Of a stretch of DNA of 64,000 nt, positions 36,613-44,860 are shown in pieces. A model generated the notes under the pieces. It was given only the letters and a program-made list of their open reading frames with translations. It did no database searches and was not told the origin of the DNA. This DNA is from Rhizobiaceae bacterium (GTDB lineage Bacteria; Pseudomonadota; Alphaproteobacteria; Rhizobiales; Rhizobiaceae). The number at the start of each line of letters is the position of its first letter. Position 1 is the first letter of the stretch. A program made the position numbers and the translations under genes. The stretch is from assembly GCA_025698895.1 (NCBI GenBank), contig JAILWO010000001.1, positions 1,523,001 through 1,587,000 on the forward strand, given 5' to 3'.

Positions 36613-37602
36613 TCAGTAGGGGCAGCTGTTGTCCGACATGTAGTCGTGCACCTCGATCTCGCCCGAGATGATGTCGGCCTTGGCCTTCTCGGCGGCGGCT
36701 TCGATCTCGTCGGTTACGATCTCCTCGTTGTTCTCGTCCATGGCGTAGTCGACGCCGCCCTCGGCCAGGCCGAGATTGGAGAAGCCGTAGGAGAATTTGC
36801 CGTTCTTGGCGTCCATGAAGGCCTGATAGACGGCCGTGTCGACGCGCTTGACCATCGAGGTCAGCACCTTGCCCGGCTGCAGCATGTTCTGGTTGGAATC
36901 GACCCCGATGCCGAGCTTGCCGGCATCCGCCGCCGCCTGCAGCACGCCGACGCCCGTGCCGCCCGCCGCCGCGTAGATGACGTCCGCGCCCTGGTCGATC
37001 TGCGAGCGGGTGATCTCGCCGCCCTTGGTCGGGTCGTTCCACGCCGCCGGCGTGTCGCCGGTCATGTTCTCGATCACCCTGGTCGCGCCGGCCGCCTTGG
37101 CGCCGCCGACATAGCCGCAGCCGAACTTGCGGATCAGCGGGATGTCCATGCCGCCGACGAAGCCGACCACCTTGCTTTCGGACGCCATGGCGGCCATCAC
37201 GCCGACCACGTAGGAGCCTTCATGCTCCTTGAACACGACCGAGCGCACATTCGGCTGCTCGACCACCATGTCGATGATGGCGAAATCGGTCTCGGGAAAC
37301 TGCGGCGCGACCTTCTCCAGCGCCGCCGCCCAGGAGAAGCCCGCCATGACGATCGGGTTCTGCCCGCCCTCGGCGAAGCGCAGCAGCGCCTGCTCGCGCT
37401 GCGCGTCGTTCTGGATCTCGAATTCCTTGTATTCGATACCCGTCTCTTCCTTGAACTGCTCGGCGCCGTTATAGGCGGCCTCGTTGAAGGATTTGTCGAA
37501 CTTGCCGCCGAGATCGTAGATGATCGCGGGGGCGATATCCTGCGCGAAGGCCGGAATGGTCAACGCGGTTGCGGCCGCAAGGCCGATGAGGAAACGCTTC
37601 AT
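36613..37602 (-). CDS. BMP-family ABC transporter substrate-binding protein (orphan)
   Basis: 329 aa with a signal peptide (MKRFLIGLAAATALTIPAFA). BMP/Med-family fold, related to nucleoside-binding PnrA: IYDLGGKFDKSFNEAAYNGA, GGMDIPLIRKFGCGYVGGAKAA, GVGVLQAAADAGKLGIGVDSNQN. Start 37602 is an ATG; a GTG three codons upstream is also in frame. No permease or ATPase gene is beside it. The nearest BMP-type ABC genes are at 43.6-48.5 kb with their own binding protein. A strong terminator follows, so it is a single-gene unit; nucleosides are the likeliest ligands. Confidence 0.92.
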   Translation of the reverse strand: MKRFLIGLAAATALTIPAFAQDIAPAIIYDLGGKFDKSFNEAAYNGAEQFKEETGIEYKEFEIQNDAQREQALLRFAEGGQNPIVMAGFSWAAALEKVAPQFPETDFAIIDMVVEQPNVRSVVFKEHEGSYVVGVMAAMASESKVVGFVGGMDIPLIRKFGCGYVGGAKAAGATRVIENMTGDTPAAWNDPTKGGEITRSQIDQGADVIYAAAGGTGVGVLQAAADAGKLGIGVDSNQNMLQPGKVLTSMVKRVDTAVYQAFMDAKNGKFSYGFSNLGLAEGGVDYAMDENNEEIVTDEIEAAAEKAKADIISGEIEVHDYMSDNSCPY

Positions 37603-37838
37603 GTGATCCACACCCTGTCGGTTCTCGTTTTACTGACGCGCCACGGCCCACCATCCCGGCCGCATGACGCTCGGCAGGGGCGTTGATGCCTCCCGCTCCG
37701 GTGCACTTTTGCACGGCGTTGGCGAAATTTCACGCGGAATTTTGACCGTTCGGACAAGACGCGACGAGCGCCGTTGACAGGACGGACGCGAAAGCCGATG
37801 CCGGCGCAGGACCTTGCCACGAAGGGACGGCCAACGAC

Positions 37839-38483
37839 ATGCCAGCGCAGGACAGGAAATCGCCGTTCGAACGGCCGTGGATATTCATCCGCGGCGTGCC
37901 GGCCATGGGCTTCCTGCCGCCCGAGGGCCCGCCCGAGATCGCTTTCGCCGGGCGCTCCAATGTCGGCAAGTCCTCGCTCATCAACGCGCTGGTCGGCGCC
38001 AGGGCGCTGGCCCGGACCTCGAACACGCCGGGCCGTACGCAGGAACTCAACTATTTCGTGCCTGACGGCCATACCGGCGATGCCGACGACCTGCCCCCGA
38101 TGGCGCTGGTCGACATGCCCGGCTACGGCTTCGCGAGGGCACCCAAGGCCGAGGTCGATCGCTGGACGAAGCTCGTCTTCGACTATCTGCGCGGCCGGGT
38201 GACACTCAAGCGCGTCTATCTTCTGATCGACGCGCGCCACGGCATCATGAAGAAGGACGAGGAGGTCATGGACCTGCTCGACAAGGCAGCCGTCTCCTAT
38301 CAGGTGGTGCTGACCAAGGCCGACAAGATCAAGCCGCCCGCCGTGGAGCGGCTGCTGGCCGAGACCGTGGAGAAAATCCGCCGCCGCCCTGCCGCCTATC
38401 CGGAGGTGCTCGCCACCTCGTCGGAGAAACGCGCCGGCCTTGACGACCTGCGCGCCGCCATCGTGACGGCCGTCGAGAACTGA
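37839..38483 (+). CDS. engB: Ribosome biogenesis GTP-binding protein YihA/EngB
   Basis: 214 aa circularly compact GTPase of the EngB family. G1 GRSNVGKSS at residues 38-46, G2 [10 protein letters not shown]3 DMPGYG, G4 TKAD and G5 SSEK are all present. It helps late 50S assembly. In many alphaproteobacteria it sits near yidC and argB; here it stands alone between an orphan BMP gene and fpr. The 236-bp gap upstream, shared with the divergent BMP gene, has no other gene. Confidence 0.95.
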   Translation: MPAQDRKSPFERPWIFIRGVPAMGFLPPEGPPEIAFAGRSNVGKSSLINALVGARALARTSNTPGRTQELNYFVPDGHTGDADDLPPMALVDMPGYGFARAPKAEVDRWTKLVFDYLRGRVTLKRVYLLIDARHGIMKKDEEVMDLLDKAAVSYQVVLTKADKIKPPAVERLLAETVEKIRRRPAAYPEVLATSSEKRAGLDDLRAAIVTAVEN

Positions 38484-38498
38484 GGGGCGTCCGCCCGT

Positions 38499-39329
38499 CT
38501 ATCCGACGAAGGCGCGCTCGACGACGAACTCGGCCGGCTTGGCGTTGGAGCCTTCGGTCAGGCCGGCCTTCTCGACCAGCGCCTTGACGTCGTTGAGCAT
38601 CGCCAGCGATCCGCAGATCATCACGCGGTCGTTCTCGGGGTCGAAGCCGGATTGGCCGAGGCCGGAAAACAGCTCGCCGCTCTCGATCAGCGTCGTGACG
38701 CGGCCCATGCGGGGCGATGTCTCGCGCGTGGTGGTGGCGATGTAGGTGAGCCGCCCCTCGACCAGTTCGCCGATCAGCGGATCGTCGCGCAGCTTGCCGA
38801 CGACGGTGTCTCCATAGGCGAGTTCGGCCAGGTCGCGGCAGGTGTTGGTGACCACCACCTCGTCGAACTTCTCCCAGGTCTCGGGGTCGCGCAGCAGGCT
38901 GGCGAAGGGCGCGAAGCCCGTGCCGGTGGCGATCATCCACAGCCGCCTGGCGGGCGTCAGCGCGTCGACGACCAGCGTTCCGGTCGATTTCTGCCGCATC
39001 AGCACCGTGTCGCCGGGCACGATCTTCTGCAGGTGCTGCGTGAGCGGCCCGTCCGACACCTTGATGGAGAAGAATTCGAGTTCGTCGTCCCAGGAGGGGC
39101 TGGCGATGGAATAGGCGCGGAACACCGGCTTCTCGGCGTTCGGCAGACCGATCATGACGAATTCGCCGGAACGGAAGCGGAAGGATTGCGGCCGCGTGAT
39201 GCGGAAGGAGAACAGCCGGTCGGTGTAGTGCGTGACGGAAACGACGCGCTCGGCGTGACAGTTCGCCGGAATCGGGAATGCCGGCGCGGCGGTGTCCTGG
39301 GCGGTGTCGAGAAGGGCGGTGTTGTACAT
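38499..39329 (-). CDS. fpr: Ferredoxin--NADP+ reductase
   Basis: 276 aa. FAD domain with RAYSIASPSWDDELEFFSIKV (the RxYS FAD motif), NADP domain with MIATGTGFAPFASLLRDPE and the CGSLAMLNDV signature; C-terminal AFVG is typical of the bacterial subclass I FPR whose tail covers FAD. The core FPIPANCHAERVVSVTHYTD is strongly rhizobial. ATG 39329 is chosen over TTG 39401 because the extra N-terminus is unlike the family. Exchanges electrons between NADPH and ferredoxin/flavodoxin; often SoxR- or redox-linked. Confidence 0.94.
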   Translation of the reverse strand: MYNTALLDTAQDTAAPAFPIPANCHAERVVSVTHYTDRLFSFRITRPQSFRFRSGEFVMIGLPNAEKPVFRAYSIASPSWDDELEFFSIKVSDGPLTQHLQKIVPGDTVLMRQKSTGTLVVDALTPARRLWMIATGTGFAPFASLLRDPETWEKFDEVVVTNTCRDLAELAYGDTVVGKLRDDPLIGELVEGRLTYIATTTRETSPRMGRVTTLIESGELFSGLGQSGFDPENDRVMICGSLAMLNDVKALVEKAGLTEGSNAKPAEFVVERAFVG

Positions 39330-39552
39330 CGTCGGATTCCAGTCGTGCGGGCCGTTTCCGCCTCCGGCCGGCCGGGGCGGACCGATGTCTCTGTCGGTCA
39401 AAACAGGGCTGTCTTGTCAGCCAATATTATTAGTATACAAATGAATTTCAACGCAAGGGGGAAGCGGAGAGACGCATTCCAAATTGCGCCGGTCCGGCAG
39501 GTCTGTCATTCCGGATCGCGACCATTTTCTGGAACGGCGGCGAGGCGCGTGG

Positions 39553-41631
39553 ATGACGGTTGGCGACGGATCGGAGGCAGGTGCGGCGGTCGCCGGCATC
39601 GATGTCGGCGGCACTTTCACCGACCTCATCCTCGTCGACGGGCGCACCTCGCCGGCGCGCGTCGTCATCGCCAAGACGCCGACGACGGTCGACAACCAGG
39701 CCGAGGGCGTCGTCGCCGCGCTGATGCAATCAAGGGCGCCGGTGGCCGAACTCGGTCTTGTCGTGCACGGCACCACCACCACCACCAACGCGGTGCTGGA
39801 ACGGCGGCTGGCCCGGACCGGCATGATCACCACGCGCGGCTTCCGCGACGTGATCGAGCTCGGCCGGCGCACCCGCCCGCGGGCCTACGGCATGACGGGC
39901 ACCTTCCGCCCCGTCATTCCGCGCGATCTCAGGCTCGAGGTCGACGAGCGCATGGAGGCGGGCGGCCTCGTGCGGGTGCCGCTCGACGAGGACGGGGTGC
40001 GCGAGGCGGTCCGGACGTTGCTGGAGAGAGGCTGCGAGTCGCTCGTCATCCACTTCCTGCATTCCTATGCCAATCCTTCGCATGAGAAGCGCGCGGCCGA
40101 AATCGCCGCCGGGCTCTGGCCCAACGACCAGATCACCACCGGCCATTCGCTGCTGTCGGAGGCGCGCGAGTTCGAGCGCGGCGTGACGGCGGCCGTCAAC
40201 GCCTCGGTGCAGCCGATCCTCAAGCGCTATGTCACGCGGCTTTCGGGCGAGCTGTCGCGGCTCGGCTATGGCCGCGACTTCCTGATGATGAACGGCAATG
40301 GCGGCATGATCTCGGCCGCCTTCGTCGCCGACGAGGCGGCCAAGACGGTCATGTCGGGGCCGGCCTCGGGCGTCATGGCGGCCGCCTATTCCGCCCGCCG
40401 CGCCGGCTTCGCCGACGTCGTCACCTACGACATGGGCGGCACCTCCACCGACGTGGCGCTGATCCGCGGCGGCCAGCCGGCGGTCTCCAATGAGATCGAG
40501 ATCGAATACGCGATGCCCATCCACGTGCCGATGGTCGATGTGCACACGGTCGGCGCTGGCGGCGGCTCGATCGCCCGCGTCAATCCCGCCGGGCTGATCG
40601 AGGTCGGGCCGCGCAGCGCGGGCGCCGTGCCAGGTCCGATCTGCTATGGCCGTGGCGGCACGGAGCCGACCATCTCCGACGCCAATCTCCTGCTTGGCCG
40701 GCTCAATCCCCGGCGGCTGCTTTCGGTGGATTCTCCCGCTTCGGTGGATGCCATACGCTCGGTCTTCGAGGAGAGGCTGGGGCGCGCGACCGGGCTCGAC
40801 GGGGCGTCGGCGGCGGGCGCGGTGCTCAGGCTGGCGAATGTCAAAATGGCGGGCGCGATCCGCATGGTGTCGGTGGCCCGGGGGCGCGACCCGCGTGATT
40901 TCGCGCTGTTCGCCTTCGGCGGGGCCGGGCCGCTTCATGCCTGCGCGCTGGCGCGCGAGCTCGCCATTCCGACCGTCATCGTGCCGGCCCGGCCGGGCAT
41001 CACCAACGCGCTGGGCTGCGTGGTGGCCGACCTGCGCCACGACTTCGTGCGCACGGTCAACCAGCCCGTGCCCGTCCTGGACGAGAGGGCGGTGTCGGGC
41101 ATGCTCGCCGCACAGGCCGAGGAAGGCCGCGCCCAGATCGCCAAGGAGGCGATCCGGCCGAAGTCGATCCGGGTCGTGCATTCGGCCGACATGCAGTTTG
41201 TCGGCCAGACCCATCTCATCACCATCCCGCTGCCCGATGCCGAAATCCGGCGTGAAAAGCTGCAGGCCCTGTTCGAGGAAGCTTATTTCGCCCGCTTCAA
41301 GGTGCGTCTGCCGGAGGTTCACGCCAATCTGGTCAACCTCAACACCTCGGTGATCGGTGTCCGCGACGAGGTCGACCTGTCGACGCTGATCGAGCCGGCC
41401 GGCCGTGCCGCGAACCTCGCCGGATCGCTGGTGGAGACGCGGCCGGTCTGGTTCGACGGCGAATGGATCGACACGCCCGTCCATGCGCGGGAGAAGCTTC
41501 CGCTTGAGGCCGCCTTCGAGGGGCCGGCGATCCTGGAGCAGCTCGACGCCACCACCGTCATCGAGCCCGGCTGTTCGGTGAGGCAGGACGGCGACGGCAA
41601 TTTGATCGTCGGGGTGGGACAGGCACGATGA
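39553..41631 (+). CDS. hyuA: Hydantoinase/oxoprolinase family protein, HyuA-type subunit
   Basis: 692 aa, full length for HyuA. The N-terminal ATPase-fold motif GIDVGGTFTD is at residues 15-24, followed by VVHGTTTTTNAVLERR, MNGNGGMISAAFVADEAAK, TYDMGGTSTDVALI and FALFAFGGAGPLHACALA. With HyuB it forms ATP-dependent cyclic-amide hydrolases (N-methylhydantoinase, 5-oxoprolinase, acetophenone carboxylase relatives). ATG 39553 is chosen from alignment of the IDVGGT motif. First gene of the run hyuA-hyuB-BMP ABC-deaminase, with a palindromic repeat between hyuA and hyuB. Confidence 0.93.
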   Translation: MTVGDGSEAGAAVAGIDVGGTFTDLILVDGRTSPARVVIAKTPTTVDNQAEGVVAALMQSRAPVAELGLVVHGTTTTTNAVLERRLARTGMITTRGFRDVIELGRRTRPRAYGMTGTFRPVIPRDLRLEVDERMEAGGLVRVPLDEDGVREAVRTLLERGCESLVIHFLHSYANPSHEKRAAEIAAGLWPNDQITTGHSLLSEAREFERGVTAAVNASVQPILKRYVTRLSGELSRLGYGRDFLMMNGNGGMISAAFVADEAAKTVMSGPASGVMAAAYSARRAGFADVVTYDMGGTSTDVALIRGGQPAVSNEIEIEYAMPIHVPMVDVHTVGAGGGSIARVNPAGLIEVGPRSAGAVPGPICYGRGGTEPTISDANLLLGRLNPRRLLSVDSPASVDAIRSVFEERLGRATGLDGASAAGAVLRLANVKMAGAIRMVSVARGRDPRDFALFAFGGAGPLHACALARELAIPTVIVPARPGITNALGCVVADLRHDFVRTVNQPVPVLDERAVSGMLAAQAEEGRAQIAKEAIRPKSIRVVHSADMQFVGQTHLITIPLPDAEIRREKLQALFEEAYFARFKVRLPEVHANLVNLNTSVIGVRDEVDLSTLIEPAGRAANLAGSLVETRPVWFDGEWIDTPVHAREKLPLEAAFEGPAILEQLDATTVIEPGCSVRQDGDGNLIVGVGQAR

Positions 41632-41636
41632 ATTAT

Positions 41637-41771
41637 CCCCTCTCCGTCTCGGGCTCCGCCCTCGACACCTCTCCCCCACTTCGTGAGGGGAGAGGACGGG
41701 CGTCCAGCTTGGCTCCGTCCGCTCCCCCTGAAGGGGGGAGAGGTGCCGAGCGAATGCGAGGCGGAGAGGGG
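41637..41771. repeat. Palindromic intergenic repeat, copy 2 (between hyuA and hyuB)
   Basis: 135-bp element bounded by the inverted pair CCCCTCTCCG (41637-41646) and CGGAGAGGGG (41762-41771). It holds two inner hairpins: CCTCTCCCC-CAC-TTC-GTG-GGGGAGAGG-type at about 41668-41695 and CTCCCCC-TGAA-GGGGGGAG at 41722-41740. It begins 6 bp after the hyuA stop and ends 24 bp before the hyuB start. Confidence 0.8.
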
Positions 41772-41794
41772 GTTGGTCCCGGAGGAGGCAACTG

Positions 41795-43483
41795 TTGACC
41801 AGCCTCGACGCCATCACGCTCTCCGTCATTCAGGCCGGGCTTCAGCATGTCTGCGACGAGATGGACCTTGCCTTCTCGCGCTCGGCCTTCTCGCCGATCA
41901 TCGCCGAGGCGAACGACCGGGCAGACGGCATCTATTCGGCCGAGGACGGCGCGCTGATCGCGCAGGGCGAGATGGGCCTGCCGGTCTTCGTCGGCGTCAT
42001 GCAGGCCTCCACCCGCACCATCATCGACATGATCGCTGAGGGACGCTGCCTGCCGCCGGAGGAAGGCGACGTCTATATCGTCAACGACCCCTATCTTGGC
42101 GGCACGCATCTCATGGATGTGCGCTTCGCCATGCCCGTCTTTCGCGGCGGCAAAATCTTCTGCTGGCTGTCCAACACCGGCCACTGGCCCGATATCGGCG
42201 GCGCCGTGCCCGGTGGCTTTTCCGCTTCCGCCACCTCGGTCGAGCAGGAGGGGCTGCGCCTGCCGCCCGTCAAGCTGTTCAAGAAAGGCGCGCTCGATCC
42301 CGAGCTCTACGCCGTCATCACCTCCAACATCCGGATCGCCGACCAGCGCATCGGCGACATCAAAGCCCAGGCCGCCGCCCTTTCGGTCGGGCAGGAACGC
42401 CTGTTCGAACTGCTCGACCGCTATGGCGACGACACGGTGGTGGAGGCGATCGCCGAACTGCGCCGCCGCGCCGCCGACCAGATGCGGGCCCACATCGCCA
42501 CGATCCCCGACGGGACCTACAGCGGCGAGGCCTTCGTGGATTCGGACGGCGTGGTGAACGAGCCGCTGACCATCGCGCTAACCGTCGCGAAGGCCGGGGA
42601 CACGCTGACCTTCGACTTCTCGCGCTCTAGCCCGCCCTGCGCGGGGCCGATGAACTCGGTGCTGGCGACGACGCTTTCGGCCGTCTATCTGGCGGTGCGC
42701 CATATCTGGCCGGACGTGCCGATCAGCGCCGGCGCCTTCGAGCCGCTGGTGGTGCCGACGCCGGAAGGCACCTTTCTCGACGCGCATTATCCGCGCCCCG
42801 TCTCCGGTTGCGCGGCGGAAGTGTCGCAGCGCATCGCCGAGGCCGTGTTTTCGGCGCTCGTCAAGGCCGTGCCGGACAGGGTGACGGCCGCGCCGGCGGG
42901 ATCGTCAGGCAATTTCGCGCTCGGCGGCCACGACCCCGCGCGCGGCCGCGATTTCGTGCTCTATCAGCTCTCGGGCGGCGGCTATGGCGGCAATGCCGAC
43001 CATGACGGCCTGTCCAACGGCTGCTCGACGATCGGCATCTCCAAATCGCCGCCCGTCGAGATCATGGAGCAGGCCTATCCGATCCTCTACCGCCGCTACG
43101 CGCTGCGCGAAGGCTCGGGCGGAGCCGGCAGGCATCGCGGCGGCTTCGGGCTTTCCTACGAGATCGAACTGCTGCGCGGCGAGGCCCGCGCCTCCTTTGT
43201 CATGGATCACGGCCGTTTCGGTCCCCCCGGCGCGCTCGGCGGTGAACCCGGCGCGCCCAACACGGTGACAGTCTGGCGCGACGGTGTCGCCCACGTGCCG
43301 GAACATCTGTCGAAGGAACAGGACATTCCCATGAAGGCCGGCGACCGTGTCGAGGTCGGCACGCCGGGCGGCGGCGGATATGGCCGGGCCGTCGAGCGCG
43401 ATCCTGATGCGGTTCGCGAGGATGTCAGGCTGGGCTACTACACGGCCGAGCAGGCCAGGGACCGTTTCGGGACGGGAGGGTAG
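41795..43483 (+). CDS. hyuB: Hydantoinase/oxoprolinase family protein, HyuB-type subunit
   Basis: 562 aa, full length for HyuB. Landmarks: FSRSAFSPIIAEANDRADGI, DVYIVNDPYLGGTHLMDV, FCWLSNTGHWPDIGG, RIADQRIGDIKAQ and the C-terminal GGGGYGRAVERDPDAV. The start is TTG 41795 with a strong GGAGGAGG 6 nt upstream. It carries the catalytic metal site for ring opening, while HyuA supplies ATP-driven activation. It lies 151 bp before the BMP binding-protein gene, supporting joint use with that importer. Confidence 0.93.
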   Translation: MTSLDAITLSVIQAGLQHVCDEMDLAFSRSAFSPIIAEANDRADGIYSAEDGALIAQGEMGLPVFVGVMQASTRTIIDMIAEGRCLPPEEGDVYIVNDPYLGGTHLMDVRFAMPVFRGGKIFCWLSNTGHWPDIGGAVPGGFSASATSVEQEGLRLPPVKLFKKGALDPELYAVITSNIRIADQRIGDIKAQAAALSVGQERLFELLDRYGDDTVVEAIAELRRRAADQMRAHIATIPDGTYSGEAFVDSDGVVNEPLTIALTVAKAGDTLTFDFSRSSPPCAGPMNSVLATTLSAVYLAVRHIWPDVPISAGAFEPLVVPTPEGTFLDAHYPRPVSGCAAEVSQRIAEAVFSALVKAVPDRVTAAPAGSSGNFALGGHDPARGRDFVLYQLSGGGYGGNADHDGLSNGCSTIGISKSPPVEIMEQAYPILYRRYALREGSGGAGRHRGGFGLSYEIELLRGEARASFVMDHGRFGPPGALGGEPGAPNTVTVWRDGVAHVPEHLSKEQDIPMKAGDRVEVGTPGGGGYGRAVERDPDAVREDVRLGYYTAEQARDRFGTGG

Positions 43484-43561
43484 CACGCCGCGCCGGGGCG
43501 GGACCTGTGAGTTGCGCTTCGCGGCGGCGGCTTGGCTCTTTCCAGTCTTCTGCAACGTCGC

Positions 43562-43580
43562 TATCGTTGACCAAACGATA
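43562..43580. promoter_or_regulatory. Inverted repeat TATCGTT-N5-AACGATA upstream of BMP operon
   Basis: Perfect 7-bp arms separated by GACCA, 55 bp before the BMP binding-protein start. Position and symmetry suggest an operator for the importer genes. No regulator gene is adjacent. Confidence 0.5.
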
Positions 43581-43634
43581 AAAATACGACGGGACATCTC
43601 CAATCCCCGACACCACCAGCCAGAGGGTCGTTCC

Positions 43635-44669
43635 ATGCCGAAATCTCCAGCCAGCCAGTCGAACGTCATCGCCTTTCCCCGCCGCGACATCCTGAAGCTC
43701 GGGCTCGGCGGGGCCGCGCTCGCGGCCCTGTCGCCGTCATCGCTGATGGCGCAGGACAAGCTCAAGGTCGCCGCCATCTACACCGTGCCCACCGAGCAGC
43801 AATGGGTGAGCCGTATCCACAAGGCGGCCAACGCCGCGAAGGACGCGGGCACGATCGAATATGTCTTCTCCGAAAACACCTCCAACTCGGATTATGAGCG
43901 CGTCATGCGCGAATATGCCGAGGCCGGCCACAAGCTGATCGTCGGCGAGGTCTTCGGCGTGGAGGACGCCGCCCGCTCGGTCGCGGCCGACTATCCCGAC
44001 ACCGCCTTCCTGATGGGCTCGTCCTTCAAGCCGGACGACGCGGTTCCCAACTTCGCCGTCTTCGACAACTACATCCAGGACGCCTCCTACCTCACCGGCA
44101 TCATCGCAGGCGGCATGACGGAATCGAAGAAGATCGGCATGGTCGGCGGCTACCCGATCCCGGAGGTCAACCGCCTCATGCACGCCTTCATGGCCGGTGT
44201 GCGCGAGGTCGCGCCGGACGCGACCTTCCAGGTCGCCTTCATCGGCTCGTGGTTCGACCCGCCGAAGGCCAAGGAGACGGCCTTCGCGCAGATCGACGCC
44301 GGTGCCGACGTCATGTATGCCGAGCGCTTCGGCGTCTCCGATGCGGCCAAGGAGCGCAATGTGCTGGCCATCGGCAACGTCATCGACACCCAGTCCGACT
44401 ATCCCGAAACGGTCGTCGCTTCGGCGCTCTGGCATTTCGAGCCGACGCTGGAAAAGGCGATCGCGGAAGTGAAGGCCGGCACCTTCAAGGCCGACGACTA
44501 CGGCGTCTATTCCTTCATGAAGGAGGGCGGCTGCTCGCTCGCGCCGCTCGGTACGTTCGAGGGCAAGGTGCCCGACGAGATCATGGCGCTGGTGGCCGAG
44601 AAAGAAGCAGCCATCAAGGACGGCTCCTTCACCGTCGAGATCAACGACGAGGAACCGAAGTCGGGCTGA
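43635..44669 (+). CDS. BMP-family ABC transporter substrate-binding protein (Tat-type signal)
   Basis: 344 aa. The signal is twin-arginine-like: FPRRDILKLGLGG (Arg16-Arg17) then a mild hydrophobic stretch and LMA before Gln40. The BMP core is seen in KVAAIYTVPTEQQWVSRIHKA, GEVFGVEDAARSVAADYPD and IGMVGGYPIPEVNRLMHAFM. ATG 43635 has AGAGGG 7 nt upstream. It feeds the ATPase and two permeases that follow. A Tat route is unusual for this family and suggests folding before export. Ligand inferred as a purine/pyrimidine base, hydantoin or creatinine from the enzymes alongside. Confidence 0.92.
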   Translation: MPKSPASQSNVIAFPRRDILKLGLGGAALAALSPSSLMAQDKLKVAAIYTVPTEQQWVSRIHKAANAAKDAGTIEYVFSENTSNSDYERVMREYAEAGHKLIVGEVFGVEDAARSVAADYPDTAFLMGSSFKPDDAVPNFAVFDNYIQDASYLTGIIAGGMTESKKIGMVGGYPIPEVNRLMHAFMAGVREVAPDATFQVAFIGSWFDPPKAKETAFAQIDAGADVMYAERFGVSDAAKERNVLAIGNVIDTQSDYPETVVASALWHFEPTLEKAIAEVKAGTFKADDYGVYSFMKEGGCSLAPLGTFEGKVPDEIMALVAEKEAAIKDGSFTVEINDEEPKSG

Positions 44670-44680
44670 GGCGCCCCTGC

Positions 44681-44826
44681 CTCTCCCCTTGTGGGAGAGG
44701 TCGGATTGCCCCGAAGCTGCGAAGCAGCGAGGTTGGCAATTCGGGTGAGGGGTGATGATCGCGCTCCGTCCAACACCTCATCCGACCTTGCTTCGCTCGG
44801 CCACCTTCTCCCACAAGGGGAGAAGG
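44681..44826. repeat. Palindromic intergenic repeat, copy 3 (between BMP binding protein and ATPase)
   Basis: 146-bp composite. The left part has the hairpin CCTCTCCC-N5-GGGAGAGG (44681-44701), the right part carries its inverted partner (CCTTCTCCCACAAGGGGAGA from 44805), and inside is GCTGC-GAA-GCAGC. The wording (TCTCCC-CTTGTGGG ... CCCACAAGGGGAGA) is that of rhizobial mosaic palindromes. It follows the binding-protein stop by 11 bp. Confidence 0.8.
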
Positions 44827-44860
44827 GAGGGTGCCACCGCCTCGCCCGGATTGCGCACGA

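Noticed and set aside
37664-37725. Small inverted repeat GTGCA-CTTT-TGCAC in the BMP/engB divergent gap
   Set aside because: Only a 5-bp stem and no further context; expected by chance.
39410-39440. AT-rich patch with TTGTCA and TATACA between fpr and hyuA as a promoter
   Set aside because: The spacing between the boxes is 14 bp, too short for a sigma-70 promoter; direction is also unclear.
39730-41829. Open frame of 699 codons on the minus strand
   Set aside because: Antisense to hyuA; no domain or ribosome site and typical high-GC shadow composition.
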